Positions 19,336 through 27,824 of a DNA stretch of 46,506 nucleotides are shown here, one piece after another. The notes below the pieces were generated by a model. It made no database searches. It saw only the letters and a program-made list of their open reading frames with translations, and was not told where the DNA came from. The stretch is from Methanomicrobiales archaeon. Lineage in GTDB: Archaea; Halobacteriota; Methanomicrobia; Methanomicrobiales; Methanospirillaceae. Each line of letters opens with the position of its first letter. Position 1 is the first letter of the stretch. The stretch is taken from the NCBI GenBank assembly GCA_026394715.1, contig JAPKXR010000221.1, positions 1-46,506 of the forward strand, in the 5' to 3' direction. Both the position numbers and the translations under genes were made by a program.

Positions 19336-20409
19336 TTACTGGATCTCGCCGTTCAGCTCGACGAAAAGCTCTGCGATTGTTGCCTGGCGTTCCGCATAGG
19401 CATCATGTTGGTGGATGCTCTCCTCGTTGGTCTGCTTTATGGTAACGAGGGCATCGCCGGAGAGATCATGGAACTCTGCGAGGACTTTTTTTGCCATCTC
19501 CCGTACGCAGTCCTCCACAAATCTCGGGTTTTTATGCGCGGAAAGGACTACGTAACTTTCATCACCACGTTTAAGGAGTTCAAAAATCGGGGCACTCATC
19601 GACTCCTTCAGGATATCGATGATTGTTTCCAGTTTTACATGCTGGTCGTCGTCTGTTTCAATGCAGAGAAACCCCCGGCCCCGCTGGTTGTGCGTGGCCA
19701 TGGGGACCTCGTCGAAGAATTTTGAGATAGTCTCCTTGTCGACCTTGAGGTCCTCGAGGACATACTGGGCCCGTTCTTTCATGATATTCTGGGCACAGGG
19801 GCATGCGGTCATACCCATCACTTCAGCCCCGATACTCTTCCTGACAATGGGGCTCCGGAACGTCCTCCTGGCAACAGCCCTTGCATGGACACTGACGACC
19901 TCGTGGCAACTGGTCTTGCTGATCGGGGTCTCCCGTTTTACCATGAACTGGCTCCGCATGAGGACCTCGGTACGGTCGGCATATTCATGCCTGTCCAGCA
20001 GTTTTCGTGCGACCACGCTGCAAAGTTCCTCAATCTCCTTCACATCACCATCGATCGCCTGCTGGAGCACTTCATCGATCACTTCAAAATTTCGTGAGAG
20101 GTTTGCACCTTTGAGACTTCCGGGCAGGTCTACGAAAACATCAAAATTTGAAATGAAAATTACCGGGCGCCTGTCGGGACGTGAGACTTCCACGAGTTTT
20201 TTCACATTCTTAACCCCCACCCGGGTTAGATTAATGCGTATATCAGGGCATGTTGATTGAACATCCGGCAGGATTCCCCCGAATCTCGGTTCTGTTATCT
20301 CTTTAATGGTTGATCGCTCTCCAAAAGGGATATACCCAAAAGTTACACTGATTAATTTTTTTATAAAATATTTATGTACTTGGTTGCTAATATAAGGTGG
20401 AGAGACCAT
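19336..20409 (-). CDS. mptA: GTP cyclohydrolase MptA (first step of methanopterin synthesis)
   Basis: The domain is the GTP cyclohydrolase IV/FolE2 type that opens GTP to a cyclic phosphate for the pterin of tetrahydromethanopterin. TACPCAQ in the middle and ATHNQRGRG carry the metal-binding Cys and His of the family. Recognisable family sequence starts only at LPDVQST, whose first codon is at 20271. The only ATG, GTG or TTG upstream of that in frame is the ATG at 20407-20409, which overlaps ilvC on the opposite strand and sits inside the shared promoter. The real start is therefore uncertain; an ATT at 20307 follows GGAGAG at a suitable distance. See findings. Confidence 0.88.
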   Translation of the reverse strand: MVSPPYISNQVHKYFIKKLISVTFGYIPFGERSTIKEITEPRFGGILPDVQSTCPDIRINLTRVGVKNVKKLVEVSRPDRRPVIFISNFDVFVDLPGSLKGANLSRNFEVIDEVLQQAIDGDVKEIEELCSVVARKLLDRHEYADRTEVLMRSQFMVKRETPISKTSCHEVVSVHARAVARRTFRSPIVRKSIGAEVMGMTACPCAQNIMKERAQYVLEDLKVDKETISKFFDEVPMATHNQRGRGFLCIETDDDQHVKLETIIDILKESMSAPIFELLKRGDESYVVLSAHKNPRFVEDCVREMAKKVLAEFHDLSGDALVTIKQTNEESIHQHDAYAERQATIAELFVELNGEIQ

Positions 20410-21397
20410 GCTGAAAAAATACTATGAATCAGATGCAGACCTGAGTGTCCTGTCCGGGAAGCGTATCGCGGTTATCGGCTATGGTTCCCAGGGACGGGGC
20501 CAGGCTCTGAACCTTCGTGATAGTGCGATGGATGTGATCATCGGGCTCCGGCCGGGAAAAAGCTGGGACGCGGCCACATCGGATGGATTTAAGGTGTACC
20601 CTGTCGTGGAAGCCGTTAAAATCGCGGACGTGGTGCAGATACTCCTTCCAGATGAGAACCAGGGTTCGGTATACAGGGGCGAAGTGAAACCATATCTTAC
20701 GAAGGGAAAAACCCTGATGTTTTCCCACGGGTTCAACATCCATTTTGGTCAGATCGTTCCCCCACCGGATGTCAACGTTATCATGGTCGCCCCCAAAGGA
20801 CCCGGGTTCATGGTAAGGCGGCAATATGAAGAAGGGAAGGGTGTCCCGGCACTGATCGCCGTTCACCAGGACTACACGGGCACGGCACACAAGATCGCGC
20901 TTGCGTATGCAAAAGGTATCGGTGCGACTCGCGCAGTAGTACTCGAGACCTCGTTCCGTGAAGAGACTGAGACCGATCTCTTCGGTGAGCAGGCAGTATT
21001 GTGCGGTGGCATTACTTCCCTGATCAAGGCCGGGTTTGAGACCCTTGTCGATGCCGGGTACTCCCCTGAAATGGCGTACCTCGAGGTACTCCATGAAACA
21101 AAACTGATTGTCGACCTGATTTACGAGGGCGGGTTCACGAAGATGAGAAGATATGTCAGCAATACTGCACAGTACGGGGACCTCACCCGAGGTCCGCGTG
21201 TTATCGGTTGCGAGTCCCGCATAGAGATGCAGAAGATACTTGGGGAGATACAGAACGGTGAGTTTGCAAGGGAATGGATGCTAGAGAACACGGTTAACCG
21301 TCCGGTATTTAACGCCCTGACAAAGAGGGATGAAGACCACCTGATTGAAAAAGTCGGTGCGGAAGTCCGAGCGATGATGCCACAGTTTAAGCAATAA
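20408..21397 (+). CDS. ilvC: Ketol-acid reductoisomerase
   Basis: 329 residues, the short class I form. It performs the second step of valine and isoleucine synthesis. The NAD(P)H fold has GYGSQG at 24-29. Catalytic metal-binding residues lie in the C-terminal helical part, within [19 protein letters not shown] and the later CESR element. The ATG follows AAGGTGGAGAG. An upstream TTATAAAATATTTATG stretch (about 20360-20375) provides a TATA box. ilvBN and ilvD are not nearby. Confidence 0.95.
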   Translation: MLKKYYESDADLSVLSGKRIAVIGYGSQGRGQALNLRDSAMDVIIGLRPGKSWDAATSDGFKVYPVVEAVKIADVVQILLPDENQGSVYRGEVKPYLTKGKTLMFSHGFNIHFGQIVPPPDVNVIMVAPKGPGFMVRRQYEEGKGVPALIAVHQDYTGTAHKIALAYAKGIGATRAVVLETSFREETETDLFGEQAVLCGGITSLIKAGFETLVDAGYSPEMAYLEVLHETKLIVDLIYEGGFTKMRRYVSNTAQYGDLTRGPRVIGCESRIEMQKILGEIQNGEFAREWMLENTVNRPVFNALTKRDEDHLIEKVGAEVRAMMPQFKQ

Positions 21398-21405
21398 ACC
21401 AGAAA

Positions 21406-21420
21406 TCTTTTTTTTTCTTT
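21406..21420 (+). terminator. T-tract after ilvC
   Basis: A run of nine T and then CTTT begins about ten bases after the ilvC stop, typical of archaeal U-rich termination. No stem is needed or evident. Confidence 0.45.
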
Positions 21421-21620
21421 CGGGAGTGGTGCCCCGGTGAGCTTCTCCGGCCTCCGCTGTATTGTGGCTCCGTACTACGAGGGGGGGTCTTATGGGGAAT
21501 TGATACAGGAGTGATATTCCTTGCTCCTGTTCCTCCAAAACCATCTGGGCCCTGGCACCTGGCCTGACAGTACTATTTACCCATAATTATTACCTCGGAC
21601 GCCCTTTGTACTATACAACT

Positions 21621-22235
21621 ATGGTCGAGTCGTATGAGGCACTTTTAAACAAGGCATACTCGCATATGCCCGAGGTCAGTGAGTCCCACGAACGGTTTAC
21701 GGTTCCGGAGCCCAAGAGCTATATTGAAGGGAAAACTACCGTCTTTGAAAATTTCGTGGAAATCGCAGACGTCGCGAGACGTGATAAGGATCACCTGATG
21801 AAGTTCCTCCTTGGAGAACTCGGTACTGCAGGAAAGATCGATGGCAACAGGGCGATATTTAATGGAAAATTCGAGAGTACCCTGATAAATTCATTGGTCA
21901 GGAGCTACGTGGAAGATTATGTGATCTGCTCAGAATGTGGCCGGCCTGATACCCGTCTCGTGAAAGATGACCGTTTTCTCCTTCTGCGTTGTGATGCCTG
22001 CGGGGGTCACCGCCCGGTTAAGAAGAGGAAAGCGCGTACAGAACCCATCACCAACGAATTGCAGGAAGGCGCAATCCTTGAGGTCGAGATTCAGTCTGTT
22101 TCGAAGCGGGGCGACGGGGTGGTGAAGATGGGGAAATACATTATGTATGTTTCAAATTCAAAGCCGGGACAGACGGTGAAAGTTAAGATTTCCAGGATAT
22201 CCGGGTCTATCGTGTTCACGGAACGAGCCGTATAA
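21621..22235 (+). CDS. Translation initiation factor aIF2 subunit beta with C-terminal TRAM domain
   Basis: 204 residues from the ATG at 21621; a TTG five codons upstream is less likely. Part of the heterotrimeric aIF2 that delivers initiator tRNA. The core alpha-beta domain (about 30-95) is followed by a zinc ribbon with C103-x2-C106 and C124-x2-C127. Residues from about 141 form an added TRAM domain ([18 protein letters not shown]), a beta-barrel RNA-binding module. The extra domain makes it longer than the basic 135-140-residue aIF2-beta. It stands alone between ilvC and rpoL. Confidence 0.9.
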   Translation: MVESYEALLNKAYSHMPEVSESHERFTVPEPKSYIEGKTTVFENFVEIADVARRDKDHLMKFLLGELGTAGKIDGNRAIFNGKFESTLINSLVRSYVEDYVICSECGRPDTRLVKDDRFLLLRCDACGGHRPVKKRKARTEPITNELQEGAILEVEIQSVSKRGDGVVKMGKYIMYVSNSKPGQTVKVKISRISGSIVFTERAV

Positions 22236-22331
22236 TCTCATACGGCAACACTGTACCCGGAATGTAGTTCCGGTCAATAATTGAAAGGGCCGGGCCTGCT
22301 ATATCGGCATCCGGCAAAAAAAGAATTTTTT

Positions 22332-22604
22332 TTATTCCTGTTTTTCCATCAGGGAAAGAAGTTCATCGCAATACCCTGATGTCCTGGTGCATGCGTCCCG
22401 GATCACATCCAGCGGATCTTTTTTACCATTTGTGGTTACCAGAAGTTCAGGGTCTGAAAACTGGAATTCTATAACATATCTGGCCACATCGACATCAGGG
22501 TCCTTCAGGATCTCATCCGTCAGGGTATTCATGAAGGTATGTCCCTCCCCCTGAACAATCAGCCTGGCCTTGTCTTTTTCCAGCTCGAGCAACTTAATAT
22601 TCAT
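22332..22604 (-). CDS. rpoL: DNA-directed RNA polymerase subunit L (Rpo11)
   Basis: 90 residues. It pairs with RpoD in the assembly platform of archaeal RNA polymerase, like bacterial alpha and eukaryal Rpb11. The GEGHTFMNTLTDEIL element (20-34) and FSDPELLV (about 49-56) are characteristic. Single gene; the A/T-rich stretch just after its stop (22320-22333) may end the transcript. Confidence 0.93.
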   Translation of the reverse strand: MNIKLLELEKDKARLIVQGEGHTFMNTLTDEILKDPDVDVARYVIEFQFSDPELLVTTNGKKDPLDVIRDACTRTSGYCDELLSLMEKQE

Positions 22605-22836
22605 TCACCTATGATTGGGAATGTGACCCCCATAATGGTATTGGTAATATACCGTGACTCGGGCTAGTGGGAGATCAGATGGTTACTGGTTAATGGCCGC
22701 AGGATTACCGGGATTTGCATCATACTGGGGTTGTTAAGATGATAATCAGCAGAAAACGAAAATTCTTATCCGGGTACGCATCCGCCGGGTGCGGCAGAAA
22801 TGTAACCGGTAAACAGGCGTATTCGATAACACGGTT

Positions 22837-23559
22837 TCAGTCGAACCGGAAACATTCCCCATCTTTTCCAATGTGAGGCAGGTCCCAACGGATTGCATGG
22901 CTCATATGGACACACCGGAAATCCCCCGCTTTGAGATCGGTTGCCAGCTGGCATGCCTCTTCATAACTCATATGTTTGTAGACGTGGTAGCCCCTGGGGG
23001 CCAGTGCGTCAACAAGCAGGAGGTTGGCCCCGAAGAGTAATTCTTTGCTATATTCTGGAATATCAAAACGTGTATCTGCCGTATAACCGATTTTTATGTC
23101 GTCGCAGGCGATAACAATCCCGCAACTGTATACCGGTGGGTGGTTAACCTCGACCAGGGTGAACGTAACACCGGAAATGGTGAACGGCTCGTACGTGTCC
23201 ATTGCGTGATGGCTAAATGACATGAAAGAAAAAATGCCACCGCAGTACTCGAGTACCGGCGGGGCGGCGTAAACAGGTGGCAGGTCCTGTACCCGGTAGA
23301 ACTCCCCATACCCCATAAAATGGTCATAATGCCCATGTGTCCATATCACCGCATCAATATGGGGTGAACCGCACCGGAGTAACTGCTGGCGCAGGTCAGG
23401 AGAGGAATCAATGAGGATATTCTTCCCTGCGTGTTCCACGAGTAGTGATGTACGGAGCCTTGTCATCCCTGTGTCGTGTGCATGAGTACATTGCGGGCAC
23501 CTGCAGCCGATCTTAGGCGTACCTGTTGCGTCTCCGGTGCCCAGCAACGTAATCTGCAT
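22837..23559 (-). CDS. MBL-fold metallohydrolase, PhnP-like
   Basis: 240 residues. The N-terminal pattern LGTGDATGTPKIGCRCPQC, with three closely spaced cysteines, is the structural zinc site of PhnP-type enzymes. The metal motif HGHYDH (about 75-80) and later GYTADTRFD and HMSHAI supply the active-site ligands. PhnP acts on cyclic phosphodiesters of ribose, but no phosphonate genes are near, so the substrate here is open. It is one base from the AAA ATPase gene, so they probably share a transcript. Confidence 0.82.
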   Translation of the reverse strand: MQITLLGTGDATGTPKIGCRCPQCTHAHDTGMTRLRTSLLVEHAGKNILIDSSPDLRQQLLRCGSPHIDAVIWTHGHYDHFMGYGEFYRVQDLPPVYAAPPVLEYCGGIFSFMSFSHHAMDTYEPFTISGVTFTLVEVNHPPVYSCGIVIACDDIKIGYTADTRFDIPEYSKELLFGANLLLVDALAPRGYHVYKHMSYEEACQLATDLKAGDFRCVHMSHAIRWDLPHIGKDGECFRFD

Positions 23560-23560
23560 A

Positions 23561-24835
23561 TTACAACCAGTTAAGGTTCCGGATAACGCCCCTGCTTTTC
23601 ACCATCTGGATACCTTTCTCAATATCACTCTGGAGAAGTGCCTTCCTGCCATCCATAATCGATGAGAGGATGCCCTCCTTTACAAGCATTCTGAGGTCAG
23701 AACCTGAAAGGCCATCCGTCTGGGCAGCAAGGTAACGGAAATCACAGTCGCAGCCGACAGACTGGGTGACCTTTTTCAGGATTCGTTCCCGCATCTCTTC
23801 ACTTGGAAGTGAAAACTCCACGACTTCGTCAAACCTGCGCCATGCCGCCTCGTCAAGGAGCTGGGGGTGGTTGGTCGCGCCGATAAGCAGTACGCCGTTT
23901 TTCACGAGGTTCATTTTATCGATATTCTTCAGAAGGGAGTTCACTGCCCTCTTCATGGCGCCATGGTCATCGGTTACCCGGCTCTTGGCCACGTAATCAA
24001 ACTCATCGATAAACAGGATGCATGGCGAAAGTTTTTTCGCCAACTCGAATATCCTGTCAATATTTTTTGAGGTCTCCCCAAGGTACTGTGACGTGACCAT
24101 CGAGAGCCTGACCTCGAGGATCGGCATATGCATGGCGTGGGACATTGCGAGTGCGAGTGATGTCTTTCCCGTCCCCGGCGGACCGACAAATAACAGTTTT
24201 CCAACCTCGTGGATCCGGTGCTTCAACAGGAATTCACGGTGGAGAATTGCGGTCCGCATTTTTGCAATGATATCTTTCTGTTCTGACGTGCAGACGAGGT
24301 CATCGATCTGCTGCTCGATCTCGTCAGGTGCATTGATGATGATCAGGTCCATTGCAATTCTCAGTCGTTCGTCGGCGGCGATTATTTCAGATATTTTCCC
24401 GTCGAGATACGACCTGCTGTCCTCAAACGGAGGGTTTAATGCTTTTACTTCCTGATACGCAACCCCGGAAGAGTCAAGTTGTTCAAAATAAAATGCCAGT
24501 GCCGGGTTCTTTTTTATATATGACATGCCCCCGTGACCCATGAACCATTTTGCTGCAGCCTCAAGCGCCGGTATCCGAAACCTCTGCCCGAACTCCTCGT
24601 AGATTACGACCGGGTTGTCTGCCACCTTTCCGCGCGGGTCCTGGATCTGAAGGACTCTCCGGATTGTGCTTTCGCTGACTGTAATCGGTCTTTTAATTCC
24701 GGATGCAGTGCCGAGCCCGAACATGATCCGATGCTCCGGCGTAAGGTCATTCACATCCAGTTTTGGGTTCTGGTTGAATATTTCTGCGCAGAGAAGCACA
24801 TCCAGAATTTTCAGGGTCTCGTCGTCTCCAGACAT
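23561..24835 (-). CDS. AAA-family ATPase with an unrecognised N-terminal domain
   Basis: 424 residues. Walker A is GPPGTGKTS at 218-226, Walker B is CILFIDEF at 272-279, sensor 1 is GATN around 319-322, and arginines 333-334 sit where arginine fingers are expected. The C-terminal helical lid follows (LSGSDLRMLV). The first 200 residues do not match a domain I know; they may be a substrate-recognition part. Unlike FtsH or the proteasomal ATPases it has no peptidase domain or coiled-coil/OB ring. Neighbours are a methionine aminopeptidase and a PhnP-like hydrolase. Confidence 0.8.
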   Translation of the reverse strand: MSGDDETLKILDVLLCAEIFNQNPKLDVNDLTPEHRIMFGLGTASGIKRPITVSESTIRRVLQIQDPRGKVADNPVVIYEEFGQRFRIPALEAAAKWFMGHGGMSYIKKNPALAFYFEQLDSSGVAYQEVKALNPPFEDSRSYLDGKISEIIAADERLRIAMDLIIINAPDEIEQQIDDLVCTSEQKDIIAKMRTAILHREFLLKHRIHEVGKLLFVGPPGTGKTSLALAMSHAMHMPILEVRLSMVTSQYLGETSKNIDRIFELAKKLSPCILFIDEFDYVAKSRVTDDHGAMKRAVNSLLKNIDKMNLVKNGVLLIGATNHPQLLDEAAWRRFDEVVEFSLPSEEMRERILKKVTQSVGCDCDFRYLAAQTDGLSGSDLRMLVKEGILSSIMDGRKALLQSDIEKGIQMVKSRGVIRNLNWL

Positions 24836-24879
24836 GGCTGTAACCTTTAATATTCAATCTAACACCGGATAAGGATATC

Positions 24880-25755
24880 TCATGCCGTTGTCACAACACA
24901 GTGGTCCCCGGTAACGATGACGGTATGTTCATGCTGCGAGACGAGGGAACCGGGGATATCCGAGAGTACCGGGAACGCGTGGACCACCCCTGCGTGGATA
25001 AGTGTCGCAAGGGCGATATCAGGCTTGTTATCCGGGAGCCACCGCTTTGCGAAGGGCATGCCCTGCCGCCCGCTTACCGCTTCCAGAATTTTTCTGGCCG
25101 TCGCCAGTCGTACTGGCTTTTGGGAAATCTGCTGGAATATCTCCACCCTCCTCTTCTCGTTCACATGACCGGAACCGGTCGTTGCAAAAGGTTCAATGGC
25201 AAACACCATTCCCTCTTCAAGCACTACCCCGCCCTGTATGGCAATATTTGGAATGCTCGGGGACCTGTGCACGACAAACCTGCCTAGTCCGTGCCCGGTG
25301 AGGTTCGCGATTGGCCGGTACCCCCTGCTCTCAATCTCGGCCTGGATGGCAGCCCCGATCTCTCCCACGGTAACTCCCGGGCGCACCTTTTCAATAGCCC
25401 GGGAAAGTGCTTCCCGTGATGCGTCCACGAGGAGTCCGTTATTTCCAAGGTCGATTGTAATTGCTGTATCCGCGATATAGCCGTCGAAGTGGACTCCAAG
25501 GTCGAGCTTGACCAGGTCCCCGGGTGCAAATACCCGTTCATCCCCGAATGATGCCGTGTCATGTGCAGCATCTTCATTCAGGGAGACGTTAAGCGGGAAT
25601 GCAAGGCCTGATTCTCCCGATGAGGCGAGGTCTTCGATGAACTCGATCACCTCGATGTAGGGCGCACCCGGCCTTATCTCCCTTGCCCCTTTCCGGATGA
25701 CTGACGCAGCGAATGCCCCGGCCTGGCAGTATTTATCAAATATTTCGTCCTCCAT
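24880..25755 (-). CDS. map: Methionine aminopeptidase, type II
   Basis: 291 residues from the ATG at 25755, which follows AGGTGAT; a GTG at 25764 is the longest option and overlaps the upstream stop. It removes the initiator methionine from new proteins. The M24 pita-bread fold shows metal ligands in DLGVHFDGYIADTA (two Asp), GHGLGRF (His), FAIEPFA (Glu) and a C-terminal HEHTV Glu. The insertion before the last part marks it as type II, the archaeal and eukaryal form. Confidence 0.93.
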   Translation of the reverse strand: MEDEIFDKYCQAGAFAASVIRKGAREIRPGAPYIEVIEFIEDLASSGESGLAFPLNVSLNEDAAHDTASFGDERVFAPGDLVKLDLGVHFDGYIADTAITIDLGNNGLLVDASREALSRAIEKVRPGVTVGEIGAAIQAEIESRGYRPIANLTGHGLGRFVVHRSPSIPNIAIQGGVVLEEGMVFAIEPFATTGSGHVNEKRRVEIFQQISQKPVRLATARKILEAVSGRQGMPFAKRWLPDNKPDIALATLIHAGVVHAFPVLSDIPGSLVSQHEHTVIVTGDHCVVTTA

Positions 25756-25760
25756 CACGA

Positions 25761-26891
25761 TCACCTGAGAATGAATTCACGTGGAAATTGGGTAAAAGAG
25801 TCAAATCCCTTGGTAGTAACTGCTCCGGTGTTCTCGAGGCGCACCCCGCCAATATCCCGGTAGTAGAGCCCCGGTTCAACGGTCACCACATTGCCTGTCG
25901 TGAGAGCCCCCCCGGCAGGACCAAGGGTCGGTTGTTCGTGGACTTCGAGGCCCACCCCATGCCCGAGGTTATGGGTAAATCCCGAAGTGTTGGTCCCGTA
26001 TCCTTTTTCGGCAAAAAGGTCCACAACTGCCTGGTGGACTGATGAGCCAAGGGCCCCGTGTTTTACAAGGGTCATACCGAGGTCATGGGCATCCCTGACG
26101 GCATTATACATCTCAAGTAATTCAACGGATGGTTCCCCTTTGACGACTGTCCTCGTCATATCCGTGAAATAGCCGGTCATGTCATCAGCAGGGAACGTAT
26201 CGATCACAATCGGCTCTGATTCCATAAGGGGTCCGCTGCCGAGTGCATGTGGCAGGGCGGTGTCTTTTCCGCAGGTGACAATCGTATCGATGGCATGACA
26301 CCCGTAATCCATCAGGGTTTTGTGGATCAGTGACCTGACCTGTTCTGAAGTGACCGGATGGTTGTCGTGATGGAGGACTCCTTTTATTGGTCTGCTCGCT
26401 TTAACCAGGGAAATTGCCCGTTCCATCGCAATATCGGTTGCGGCCTGGACACTCCTGATCTTATCGATTTCTTCGTCTGATTTAATTGCCCGGGTGGTCT
26501 CAACTGAACCTGGATCAAGGGTCACCTCGCAGAGTGACTCAAGTTCATGCCCGATCCCGTAGGGAAATGAAGCGGGCAGAATAATGCGTGGTCCGGTAAG
26601 GTTTGCAATCATCCTTGCATAGGCGCGGTGCTTTAGCGGTTCGTCTTTTATAATATCCAGAAGTCCTGCCTCCCCCCTGGTCATCACTGCGGCAATTGAT
26701 TCTTTTATTGCACGTTCATATTCCATCTGGCCGATTACCATGAACCCTTTTTCACCAGGTTTTTTGATATAGGCAAAGGGGTCTTCGGTCCGGAACCGGG
26801 TAAGATACCGGATATCTGCATTTTGTGACGAACCGAATGCAACATATGCATCAGCACCAGAACGCCTGATCACGTTATCCAGCGAGTCCAT
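25761..26891 (-). CDS. Xaa-Pro peptidase-like M24 family protein
   Basis: 376 residues. A creatinase-like N-terminal domain (1-125) precedes an M24 catalytic domain. Metal ligands are visible: Asp in IDTFPADD and FTDMTRTV, His in HNLGHGVGLEVHE, Glu in VEPGLYY, and Glu in GGVRLENTGAV. This is the pattern of aminopeptidase P/prolidase. Note that in the first metal segment the family usually has a D-G-A or D-x-G; here it reads DTFPAD. The downstream map gene overlaps its stop. Confidence 0.87.
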   Translation of the reverse strand: MDSLDNVIRRSGADAYVAFGSSQNADIRYLTRFRTEDPFAYIKKPGEKGFMVIGQMEYERAIKESIAAVMTRGEAGLLDIIKDEPLKHRAYARMIANLTGPRIILPASFPYGIGHELESLCEVTLDPGSVETTRAIKSDEEIDKIRSVQAATDIAMERAISLVKASRPIKGVLHHDNHPVTSEQVRSLIHKTLMDYGCHAIDTIVTCGKDTALPHALGSGPLMESEPIVIDTFPADDMTGYFTDMTRTVVKGEPSVELLEMYNAVRDAHDLGMTLVKHGALGSSVHQAVVDLFAEKGYGTNTSGFTHNLGHGVGLEVHEQPTLGPAGGALTTGNVVTVEPGLYYRDIGGVRLENTGAVTTKGFDSFTQFPREFILR

Positions 26892-26951
26892 GGGAAGAAT
26901 ATTCGCGGTAAAACCACAAGTACTTTTACGATGACAGTTGACCTATGAGTA

Positions 26952-27218
26952 ATGGAAGAGAAGGCAAAAGAGCAGTTTAAATTAAAATTTTATGCGCTCA
27001 CCATCCTGTTGAACGTGATTATCCTTGTTGCTGCATTTGTTGTGATTGCATTATTCCTTGCACCTGTACCATTCAAATACTATCTTCCTCCCGCATTCCT
27101 GGGTCTGGACCTCGTGATGATATACGTATTCATCAAAAAATACCGGGATACCAAGCAGTGGCTGAGCAAGCACCAGGAATCCGGCCCGAAACCTGAAACA
27201 GGACAAAAAGATACCTGA
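26952..27218 (+). CDS. Small two-helix membrane protein, unknown function
   Basis: 88 residues. Two hydrophobic helices (about 14-38 and 43-62) with a short loop, a basic patch KKYRDTKQW after the second, and a charged polar tail. Nothing identifies a function. The next gene begins 13 bases later on the same strand, so the pair may be an operon. Confidence 0.65.
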   Translation: MEEKAKEQFKLKFYALTILLNVIILVAAFVVIALFLAPVPFKYYLPPAFLGLDLVMIYVFIKKYRDTKQWLSKHQESGPKPETGQKDT

Positions 27219-27231
27219 GGTACATTAACTC

Positions 27232-27525
27232 ATGCTCCAGAAAATGAAAGATGAGATTGAGCTCCTTTCAAGGCATGTTCTCGTGATCCGGGCTGTAATG
27301 GAGCACCAACCGATTGGTATCATGAAACTGTCGGAGCTGTTGGACCTGCCATTCCATCGGATCCGTTATTCACTCCGTGTGCTTGAGCAGCTCGGCTATA
27401 TCAGGGCTACACCCGCTGGTGCAATGGTAACCCCACAAACAGAAGATCTCCTGCGCCACCTGGATGATAACCTCGATGATCTCATCTGCCTTCTGGAATC
27501 CATGAAATTAAAACCCGGCAAATAA
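27232..27525 (+). CDS. Winged-helix DNA-binding protein
   Basis: 97 residues. Residues 20-65 read as a winged helix: GIMKLSELLDLPFHRIRYSL is a clear helix-turn-helix, followed by LEQLGYIRATPAGAMVT as the wing. The C-terminal helix (about 70-92) is acidic and could mediate dimerisation. It is likely a transcriptional regulator, perhaps of the small membrane protein in front of it. Target unknown. Confidence 0.7.
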   Translation: MLQKMKDEIELLSRHVLVIRAVMEHQPIGIMKLSELLDLPFHRIRYSLRVLEQLGYIRATPAGAMVTPQTEDLLRHLDDNLDDLICLLESMKLKPGK

Positions 27526-27586
27526 ATGATTCAATATCGGAAAAGTACCGGTTTTGTATTTTGTGTTGTTCATCGCTCCAACAGTT

Positions 27587-27595
27587 ACTTTTAAG
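27587..27595 (+). promoter_or_regulatory. TATA-like element before the tRNA pair
   Basis: ACTTTTAAG lies about 38-46 bases before the first base of the mature tRNA-Asn. This would give a short 5' leader to be removed by RNase P. Confidence 0.4.
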
Positions 27596-27632
27596 AAGGC
27601 TCACAAAGAATCTATTAAGGCACAACCAATGT

Positions 27633-27705
27633 GCCTCCCTAACTCAGTTGGTAGAGTGTCGGACTGTTAATCCGAATGTCACAGGTTCGAGCCCTGTGGG
27701 GGGCG
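27633..27705 (+). tRNA. tRNA-Asn (anticodon GTT)
   Basis: Full cloverleaf: acceptor GCCTCCC (27633-27639) pairs with GGGGGGC (27698-27704) with one T-G pair. The D stem is ACTC/GAGT. The anticodon stem TCGGA/TCCGA encloses GTT at 27666-27668. The T arm is ACAGG-TTCGAGC-CCTGT. The discriminator is G and no CCA is encoded. Confidence 0.97.
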
Positions 27706-27719
27706 CTTCATCCCTATCC

Positions 27720-27794
27720 GGGCCCGTAGCTCAGTCCGGTTAGAGCGCCCGGCTCATAACCGGGCGGTCATGCGTTCGAATCGCATCGGGCCCA
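27720..27794 (+). tRNA. tRNA with CAT anticodon (elongator Met, or Ile2 read as CAU)
   Basis: Full cloverleaf: acceptor GGGCCCG (27720-27726) pairs with CGGGCCC (27787-27793), discriminator A. The anticodon stem CCCGG/CCGGG encloses CAT at 27755-27757. It lacks initiator features, so it is either elongator tRNA-Met or the tRNA-Ile whose wobble C becomes agmatidine. The GGGCCCG acceptor and A73 resemble archaeal tRNA-Ile, which favours Ile2, but I cannot settle it. It begins 14 bases after the tRNA-Asn. Confidence 0.93.
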
Positions 27795-27824
27795 TTGCGA
27801 AGATCTTATTTTGAAAAACTATCT

